From the NCBI RefSeq assembly GCF_027625935.1, contig NZ_CP115300.1, forward strand, positions 7,874,001 through 7,938,000: 64,000 nucleotides of DNA, in the 5' to 3' direction. Below are positions 58,198 to 64,000 of the stretch, one piece after another. The stretch's first letter is position 1. Every line of letters begins with the position of its first letter. Both the position numbers and the translations under genes were made by a program. Source of the DNA: Streptomyces camelliae (GTDB lineage Bacteria; Actinomycetota; Actinomycetes; Streptomycetales; Streptomycetaceae). Under the pieces are notes generated by a model. It did no database searches, had not been told where the DNA came from, and was given only the letters and a program-made list of their open reading frames with translations.

Positions 58198-60392
58198 GCC
58201 GGGACCCCGACGGCCTGCTCGACCTGCTCCCCGACTGGTACCGCATCCGCGACGCCCGGTCGGGCGAGCCGCTGCGGGCCCTGCTCGCGGTCATCTCCGA
58301 GCAGATCGACCTGATCCGCACCTCCGTCGAGCAGAGTTACGACGACTGGTTCGTGGAGACCGCCGCCGACTGGGTCCTGCCCTACCTGGGCGACCTCGTC
58401 GGCTACCAGGTGCTTCCCGGCTACCAGGACATGCTGAGCACCGACCCCGGCCTGGCCGCCCGCCTCGCCCCGCGCCGCGACGTGGCCGACACGGTCGCGG
58501 GCCGCCGCCGCAAAGGCACACTCGCCGTGCTGGAAGAGATCAGCGCCTCCACCGCCGACTGGCCGGCCCGCGCGGTGGAGTTCTCCAGGCTCCTGGCCAC
58601 CACCCAGCCGGTGCGCCTCCTGCGGGCCGACGAGACGTCCGCCGACCACCGCCGCCTGCGCCGTGGCCGCCTCGCCGACCTGCGCGACGGCGCCGCCCTC
58701 GACCTGCTGGGCAGCCCCTTCGAGACCTCGGCCCGCACCGCCGACGTCCGCCGCGCCGCCGCCACCCGCCGCCAGGGCGGAGTCACCCCGGCCGGCGTGG
58801 GCCTCTTCGTCTGGCGTCTCAAGCCGTACGCGATCTCCCGCGGTCCGGCCTACTGCCTCGACCGGGCCCGCAACCACTACACCTTCTCCATCCTCGGCAA
58901 CGACACCCCGCTCGTCACCCTCCCCGAGCCGGAGCCCTCGGTGACGCACATCGCCACCATCGACAACGTCCCGGGTTACATAACGAGGCGTCAACTCACC
59001 AGCCGCCTCAGCGACTTCTACGGTCCGGGCAAGAGCTTCGCCATCTGGCGCGACGACGACTTCACCCCCGTCCCGCTCTCCGACATCGTGGTGGCCGACC
59101 TCTCCGGCTGGCACTACCGGCCCAGGTACGGCCAGGTCGCCGTCGACCCCGAGCTCGGGCGGATCGCCTTCGGCGCCCGCTCGGCACCCACGCGCGGCGT
59201 CTGGGCCAGCTATCACCACGCGTTCTCAGACGACATGGGCGGCGGCCAGTACCCGCGCGACCGCGTCACCCCGCCCGAGGCCGCCGTCTACCGGGTCGGC
59301 CCGGGCCGCCGTTTCGAGCGGATCACCGACGCCTACGAGCAGTGGCGCACCGACAAGTCCGAGGGCAGGGCCGGGGCCGAGGCGATCATCCAGATCACCC
59401 ACAGCGGCGCCTACCAGGAGCAGCTGGACTTCGCCCTCGACCCCGAGGACCGCCTCGAACTGCGCGCCGCCGAGGGCACCCGCCCGGTGATCCGCCTGCT
59501 CGACTGGTACGGCAACCGACCCGACGCCCTCAACATCCGTGGTACCGGCAGCGGTTCGAGGGGGGTGCCGGGCGGCCGTATGGTCCTCGACGGCCTTCTC
59601 ATCACCGGTCGCGGCGTCAACGTCACCGGTCCGCTGGGCGAGTTGGTCATCCGGCACTGCACCCTGGTGCCCGGCTGGTCACTCACCGACCGCTGTGCAC
59701 CGCACTCGCCCGAGGAGCCGAGCCTGGTCCTCGACCGCACCACGGCCTGCGTCCAGATCGAGCGGTCGATCCTCGGCACCATCCAGGTCGTCGGCGACGA
59801 GGTCGACGACGACCCGCTGCCGATCCACATCACGGACAGCATCCTGGACGCCACCGCCTCCGACCTGGAGGCACTCTCCGCCCCCGACTGCCGCCACGCC
59901 CACGCCGTCCTGCACGCCTACCGCACCACCGTGATCGGTGAGGTGCACACGCACGCCGTCGACATCGCCGAGGACTGTGTCTTCACCGGCCGGATGAACG
60001 TCGCCCGCCGCTCGGTCGGCTGCCTCCGCTTCAGCTACGTGCCGCCCGGCTCGCGCACCCCGCGCCGCTACCGCTGCCAGCCGGACCTCGTCCGCGAGAC
60101 CGTCCAGGAGCTCGTCGAGAGCGGCCGGCTGCCACAGGCGGACGCCCCGGCACTGGCCGCCGCCGAGAGCGACCGGGTCCGCCCGCGCTTCACCAGCCTC
60201 CGCTACGGCACCCCGGCCTACGCCCAACTCGCCCGCGGCTGCGCCCCGGAGATCGCCCGAGGCGCCGCCGACCGCTCCGAGCAGGGCGCCTTCCACGACC
60301 TCTTCCAGCCGCAGCGCACCGACAACCTCCGCGCCCGTCTGGCGGAATTCGCCCCGGCCGGCACCGACGCGGGCGTCTTCTTCGTGACCTGA
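58194..60392 (+). CDS. Tail protein I-like baseplate protein with beta-helix-type C-terminus (Cis12/13 region)
   Basis: 732 residues from ATG 58194 (ATGA overlap). The N-terminus LLDLLPDWYRIRDARSGEPL with EQIDLIRTSVEQSYDDWFVE and WVLPYLGDLVGYQVLPG is the phage-tail-protein-I-like wedge anchor. From about 430 the protein has irregular beta repeats and paired hydrophobic motifs (IRGTGSGSRGVPGGRMVLDG, LLITGRGVNVTGPLGELVIR, HAVDIAEDCVFTGRMNVARR) as in right-handed beta-helices. Such an extension could form an outward arm or fibre-like part. A standalone tail fibre gene is not seen. Confidence 0.85.
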   Translation: MSRDPDGLLDLLPDWYRIRDARSGEPLRALLAVISEQIDLIRTSVEQSYDDWFVETAADWVLPYLGDLVGYQVLPGYQDMLSTDPGLAARLAPRRDVADTVAGRRRKGTLAVLEEISASTADWPARAVEFSRLLATTQPVRLLRADETSADHRRLRRGRLADLRDGAALDLLGSPFETSARTADVRRAAATRRQGGVTPAGVGLFVWRLKPYAISRGPAYCLDRARNHYTFSILGNDTPLVTLPEPEPSVTHIATIDNVPGYITRRQLTSRLSDFYGPGKSFAIWRDDDFTPVPLSDIVVADLSGWHYRPRYGQVAVDPELGRIAFGARSAPTRGVWASYHHAFSDDMGGGQYPRDRVTPPEAAVYRVGPGRRFERITDAYEQWRTDKSEGRAGAEAIIQITHSGAYQEQLDFALDPEDRLELRAAEGTRPVIRLLDWYGNRPDALNIRGTGSGSRGVPGGRMVLDGLLITGRGVNVTGPLGELVIRHCTLVPGWSLTDRCAPHSPEEPSLVLDRTTACVQIERSILGTIQVVGDEVDDDPLPIHITDSILDATASDLEALSAPDCRHAHAVLHAYRTTVIGEVHTHAVDIAEDCVFTGRMNVARRSVGCLRFSYVPPGSRTPRRYRCQPDLVRETVQELVESGRLPQADAPALAAAESDRVRPRFTSLRYGTPAYAQLARGCAPEIARGAADRSEQGAFHDLFQPQRTDNLRARLAEFAPAGTDAGVFFVT

Positions 60393-60470
60393 CGCCCGTC
60401 GGCCACCAGACGTGGACGCAGACGCAGACCCACCCATCGGCGCACCAGCACAAGAAAGTTGAAGGGGACC

Positions 60471-61952
60471 ATGTACGGCGACTTCTCGCGCCTGACCCAC
60501 CAGCCCGGAAAGCACTACTCCGCGGTGCTCGCCCAGCAGGGCCGTGTCCAACTGGACGCCGACGCCAACGAACAGGCGGCGATCGAGCTGTTCCGCTCCC
60601 GCACCCTGGCCCGCGACCTGATCGGCACCGACGGCGGGCCCGGCAAGAGGCCCGGCGACCGGCCCGGCGAGGGCCCCGGCTTCGAGATCACCTACGTCAA
60701 CGGCACCCACCCCGACCTCGCCATCGGCGCCGGCCGCTACTACGTCGACGGCATCCAGGTCGACGCGACGCGCCCCCAGCCGGCCCCGGCCGTCCCCAGC
60801 GGCGGCCCGCGGCCACTGGACGGCGACGGCGCGGACAGCGACGGCGTCATACCGTCCCCCACCCCCGCCACCTGGTCGTACTGGAACCAGCCCGACGCCT
60901 ACCGCGACCCCGAGCTGCAGAGCGACAAACTCCCCGCCCCCTTCCCCTTCCTGGCGTACCTGAAGGTCTGGGACCGCAGCGTCACCGCCGTCGAGGACCC
61001 CGAGATCCGCGAGGTCGCGCTCGGCGCCGCCATGCCCGACACGGCCGCCCGCGTCAAGACCGTCTGGCAGGTACTCACCCTCTCCGCCCAGGACCTGGAG
61101 GTCGGCGACGGCGGTGCCGCCACCGTGCGCGACGCCTTCTACCACTGGGTCGACGCCCAGCGCTCCACCGCCCTTCTGGCCGCCCGCGCCGAGCGGCCGG
61201 AGGGAGCGGCGGACGAGCCCTGCCTGGTCCGGCCCGACGCCCGCTACCGCGGCCCGGAGAACCAGCTCTACCGCATCGAGATCCACCAGGGCGGAACGGC
61301 CGAGCGGGGCGCGACCTTCAAGTGGTCGAGGGAGAACGGCAGCGTCACCTTCCCGATCGCCGAACTCGACGGCACCTGGGCCGCGCTGTCCACCCTCGGT
61401 GACGACGACAAGCTCACCCTGGACGTCGGCGACCGCGTCGAGGTCTGCGACTCCGCCTACCTCAGCCGCGGCGAGCCCGCGCCCCTGCTGCGCGTCGAGG
61501 AGATCGACCTCCCCGGCCGCCGGGTCCGCCTCTCCGCCGAGCCGCTCCCCGGCATCGGCGCGCTGCCCGAGCGCCACCCCTTCCTGCGCCGCTGGGACCA
61601 TGCCTCCACCGGGACCCCCGGCCGGCGTCCGCGCACCGACGGCGGCGCCCTGCCCGTCGAGGAGGGCACGTGGCTGGAGCTGGAGGACGGCCTCCAGGTC
61701 TACTTCAACCCTGGCAGCTCCTACCGCCCCGGCGACTTCTGGCTGGTCCCGACCCGCACCGTCACCGGCGCCGTCGAGTGGCCGACCGACGCCGCCGGGG
61801 ACCCCCTCCTGCGACACCCGCTCGGCATCGACGTCCACTACGCCCCGCTGGCCTGGATCACCGGCGAGAACTCCCACTCCGACCTCCGCCGCGTCTTCTA
61901 CCCCCTGGCCACCCCGCTCTCCGACATGAACGCGGACGCCCAGGAGAGCTGA
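60471..61952 (+). CDS. DUF6519-type eCIS protein
   Basis: 493 residues from ATG 60471 with GAAGGGGA upstream. The start MYGDFSRLTHQPGKHYSAVL and AQQGRVQLDADANEQAAIEL is the DUF6519 signature. Further conserved parts are GAGRYYVDGIQVDATRP, LAYLKVWDRSVTAVEDPEIR, NQLYRIEIHQGGTAERGATF and KWSRENGSVTFPI. In eCIS loci this family sits after the baseplate genes and may decorate the baseplate or sense the target. The gap before it is 78 bases, one of the larger spacings of the locus. Confidence 0.85.
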   Translation: MYGDFSRLTHQPGKHYSAVLAQQGRVQLDADANEQAAIELFRSRTLARDLIGTDGGPGKRPGDRPGEGPGFEITYVNGTHPDLAIGAGRYYVDGIQVDATRPQPAPAVPSGGPRPLDGDGADSDGVIPSPTPATWSYWNQPDAYRDPELQSDKLPAPFPFLAYLKVWDRSVTAVEDPEIREVALGAAMPDTAARVKTVWQVLTLSAQDLEVGDGGAATVRDAFYHWVDAQRSTALLAARAERPEGAADEPCLVRPDARYRGPENQLYRIEIHQGGTAERGATFKWSRENGSVTFPIAELDGTWAALSTLGDDDKLTLDVGDRVEVCDSAYLSRGEPAPLLRVEEIDLPGRRVRLSAEPLPGIGALPERHPFLRRWDHASTGTPGRRPRTDGGALPVEEGTWLELEDGLQVYFNPGSSYRPGDFWLVPTRTVTGAVEWPTDAAGDPLLRHPLGIDVHYAPLAWITGENSHSDLRRVFYPLATPLSDMNADAQES

Positions 61953-61963
61953 GGAGAACTGAC

Positions 61964-62809
61964 GTGCCCCTCTGCCCATTTGCCTCGGTCCGGCTTCTCG
62001 CCGGGCCGAAGCCGCCGTCGCCCCTCCAGCCGACCCAGATCATCGTCCACACGGCGAACACGACCCTCGCCGCCGCGGACATCCGCTTCCGCCGGCCCGA
62101 CGCCCGCGGCTGGAGCCATTTCGGCGTCTCCGCCACCGGAAAGATCACCCAGTGGCTGGACACGTCCACCCCCGCCGACTCCGCGTACCGCGCCAACCTC
62201 CGCTCCGACGGCACCGGCGCGGTGTCCATCACGACGGAGGGGAACGTCTCCGAGCCCTGGACGGACGCCCAGCTGGACGCCCTGATCCGCCTCCACTGGT
62301 GGCTGATGCGCGCCCACCCCGCCATCGCACACCGGGCCTGCCGCACGGCTGCCGACCCCGGCCTGGCCCACCACACTCTCCTCGGTTCGCCGAGCCCCTG
62401 GACTCCCATCCCCAAGTCCTGTCCGGGCCCTCGCCGCATCCAGCAGTGGGAGGACTCCCTCCTCCCGCGCGTCCTGGCCCCCTACGGCATCAGCGTCTCC
62501 GACATGCGCCCGCGCCATGAGCACGCCGAGGAGATCGTCCGGGAGTTGTTGTCGGTGTCGGTCGCGTCCCCCTCCACCCCGACCGCCGAAGAGACGCCCC
62601 TGACTTCATCCTCGGACCAGCTCTCGGCGATGCCGTCGCAGCCGCCGTCCCCCGCGGCCGATCCCGTACCCCGGCCCCGCGCGCAGGACTCCGCGACATC
62701 GGTCCCGGCCCGCCAGCACCACCCCGTCCGCGAAGCCCTCCTGGACTTCTTCCTCCCCGACTCCGCGCCCCACGGCCCCAAACCGTCCCCACCTCCGGCG
62801 GAGGGCTGA
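61964..62809 (+). CDS. Amidase_2-like protein closing the eCIS locus
   Basis: 281 residues from GTG 61964 with GAGGAGA upstream, 11 bases after the DUF6519-type gene. Residues about 20-170 resemble N-acetylmuramoyl-L-alanine amidases of the PGRP type: IIVHTANTT (first His), WSHFGVSATGKITQWLDTST, AVSITTEGNVSEPWTDAQLD, LAHHTLLGSPSPWTPIPKSC and PGPRRI (His and Cys). The zinc His/His/Cys set is therefore apparently present. The remaining 90 residues are Ser/Pro-rich and disordered. There is no signal peptide. It may be carried on or by the particle to cut peptidoglycan. Confidence 0.75.
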   Translation: MPLCPFASVRLLAGPKPPSPLQPTQIIVHTANTTLAAADIRFRRPDARGWSHFGVSATGKITQWLDTSTPADSAYRANLRSDGTGAVSITTEGNVSEPWTDAQLDALIRLHWWLMRAHPAIAHRACRTAADPGLAHHTLLGSPSPWTPIPKSCPGPRRIQQWEDSLLPRVLAPYGISVSDMRPRHEHAEEIVRELLSVSVASPSTPTAEETPLTSSSDQLSAMPSQPPSPAADPVPRPRAQDSATSVPARQHHPVREALLDFFLPDSAPHGPKPSPPPAEG

Positions 62810-63323
62810 CAAGGACGCAGAGCGGCAGCGCGCGGGGTTGCCCTGACGGAGTCCGGCCGATACGAACAGGGACAATCCCGAGCGCAAGGTCCGGATGACC
62901 TTCCTCGGCTGATGCAGGTGCCGGAACCGTAGCGCCGAATTCCGGCCGCGCCCAATGCCCCTTGGCCCCTGCCGCCAAGGACGGCGTGATCTTCGACGGA
63001 CCTGACCCTGCCCAGGAGCCTGCCGCTGCAGTTCACCCGCACCCACCTCTCTCCTCCTACCGGGGAGGCGTCCGCTTCGGTCCGACCTGGATCTGCACCC
63101 TGGACGAGTGCGCTGCGATCTGCGGGGCTGTCTTCCCGCAGCGGCGAGGCCGGGTATCGCCGAAGTCTTCAGGCAGGCGGCGCCGATTGCCCCGTACCCG
63201 GTGTAGAGGTGAGCGGTGTCGGCGGGACATCTTGCCGCGTGCATCCCGGGGCCGGAGGACGTCCCTGTTCCGTAAGGCGGCCGGACGTTCCATGGCGGCC
63301 TTCCTCCGGGTGGGATGGAAGAC
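62810..63323. other. Intergenic region after the eCIS locus
   Basis: About 510 bases with no recognisable gene, repeat or RNA. Frames are open only briefly and give Arg/Pro/Ser-rich noise. The promoter of the next gene is expected here but no clear boxes are seen. Confidence 0.45.
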
Positions 63324-64000
63324 ATGAGATCGCGCTTCCTTCCGCCCGTGTTCAAGGGCAGACTGCACGACGCCCGCACGGCAACCTCCATCGGGCGGTG
63401 GCTCGGCCTGGCGTTCGCGGTGTGCTTCTGCACCGGCTTGATCAGTCACTTCATGCAACATCCGCCTGGGTGGCTCGCCAATGAGCTGCCGAGCCGCCCG
63501 GTGTGGGGCTACCGGTTCACGCAGGGGCTGCACGTCGCTTCCGGTATCGCGGCGATTCCGTTGCTGCTGGCCAAGTTGTGGACGGTGTATCCGCGGCTGT
63601 TCGCGTGGCCATTGGTGCGCTCGGTGCGGCACGGGTTGGAGCGGGTGTCGGTGGCCGTCCTGGTCGCGGCGGCCCTCTTCGAGCTGGCGACCGGCCTGCT
63701 GAACACCGCGCAGTGGTACCCGTGGCCCTTCTCCTTCGTGGAGGTGCACTACGCCGTGGCCTGGCTGGTGGTGGGAGCGCTGGTCCTGCACATCGCGGTC
63801 AAGGCACCTGAGATCGCGGCACACTGGAGCCGCCGCTCGCCGGGCACGCTGGCCCTGCCGGCCGAGGACGCCCCCGATCGGCGCTCCCTGCTCGCCGCGG
63901 TGGCGGCGGCGGTCGGCGCGGTCACCATCACCACGGTGGGGCAGTCCTTCACGCCGTTGAAGGACCTCACCCTCCTCGCGCCCCGCCATCCTGACCACGG
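63324..64000 (+). CDS. Molybdopterin-dependent oxidoreductase with membrane N-terminus (partial)
   Basis: The first 225 codons of a gene that runs off the window, starting at ATG 63324. Reads MRSRFLPPVFKGRLHDARTA, then four membrane helices with histidines suited to heme b (CFCTGLISHFMQHPPGWLA, GLHVASGIAAIPLLLAKLW, VEVHYAVAWLVVGALVLHIA). After that comes a twin-helix-like segment DRRSLLAAVAAAVGAVTITT with VGQSFTPLKDLTLLAPRHPD, where the sulfite-oxidase-type molybdopterin domain begins in Streptomyces relatives. Likely transfers electrons from an extracytoplasmic Mo enzyme to the membrane. Substrate unknown. Confidence 0.8.
   Translation, partial: MRSRFLPPVFKGRLHDARTATSIGRWLGLAFAVCFCTGLISHFMQHPPGWLANELPSRPVWGYRFTQGLHVASGIAAIPLLLAKLWTVYPRLFAWPLVRSVRHGLERVSVAVLVAAALFELATGLLNTAQWYPWPFSFVEVHYAVAWLVVGALVLHIAVKAPEIAAHWSRRSPGTLALPAEDAPDRRSLLAAVAAAVGAVTITTVGQSFTPLKDLTLLAPRHPDH

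Noticed and set aside
33361..62809. Interpretation as a contractile-tailed prophage
   Set aside because: There is an AAA+ ATPase, DUF4255 cap and DUF4157 protein but no capsid, portal, terminase, integrase or replication genes.
33361..62809. Interpretation as a type VI secretion system
   Set aside because: No TssJ/L/M membrane complex, no split TssB/TssC sheath and no ClpV are present.

Overview
The window is high-GC actinobacterial DNA, very probably from a Streptomyces chromosome. Evidence: strong third-position GC in almost every gene, many GTG/TTG starts with ATGA or GTGA overlaps, Streptomyces-type genes (membrane-anchored cupredoxins, paired SufR-like regulators, a cysteine leader peptide ahead of a sulfonate transporter), and an actinobacterial extracellular contractile injection system (eCIS).

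Layout. 1-10 kb is ordinary chromosome: the tail of an unidentified gene, a dicarboxylate symporter, a MarR regulator divergent from an ABC exporter, an MltG-like transglycosylase, and a minus-strand sulfonate/taurine-type ABC operon. That operon is preceded by a 27-codon leader peptide ending in Cys codons under its own promoter, and followed by a flavin oxidoreductase. 10-29 kb is accessory and scarred. It holds intact genes (YncE-like propeller, FolE, small membrane proteins, two paralogous Fe-S-type regulators, a GH15 enzyme, a copper/cupredoxin cluster, a TMEM175-like channel) among many gene fragments: a transposase N-terminus, ArsC without its catalytic N-terminus, a scrambled Fe(III) ABC permease and ATPase, a cupredoxin tail, a TauE/SafE tail, a patatin N-terminus and an ATPase-like pseudogene.

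29-33 kb carries an MFS transporter and then a GH25-amidase-peptidoglycan-binding protein without signal peptide, followed by a small holin-like membrane protein. 33.36-62.81 kb is one continuous plus-strand eCIS locus: sheath, inner tube, zinc-ribbon baseplate protein, disordered linker protein, DUF4255 terminator/cap, AAA+ ATPase, small unknown, a giant 2224-residue DUF4157 protein, a HEAT-like candidate immunity protein, LysM-type hub proteins, late-control-D and gp5-OB spike pieces, PAAR-like tip, gp25, two large baseplate-J-type proteins, a tail-protein-I-like protein, a DUF6519-type protein and a C-terminal amidase-like protein. Nearly all junctions overlap or are very short, so the locus is probably co-transcribed.

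The most unusual part is 40.3-47.6 kb. The giant protein has a DUF4157 domain with HELLH, a long disordered linker, a long helical region in the gene position where a tape measure would be expected, and a C-terminal domain of visibly lower GC that resembles an acquired effector. The next gene, also of lower GC, looks like a cognate immunity protein and is joined to the baseplate genes by a GTGA overlap. The window ends inside a membrane-anchored molybdopterin oxidoreductase gene.
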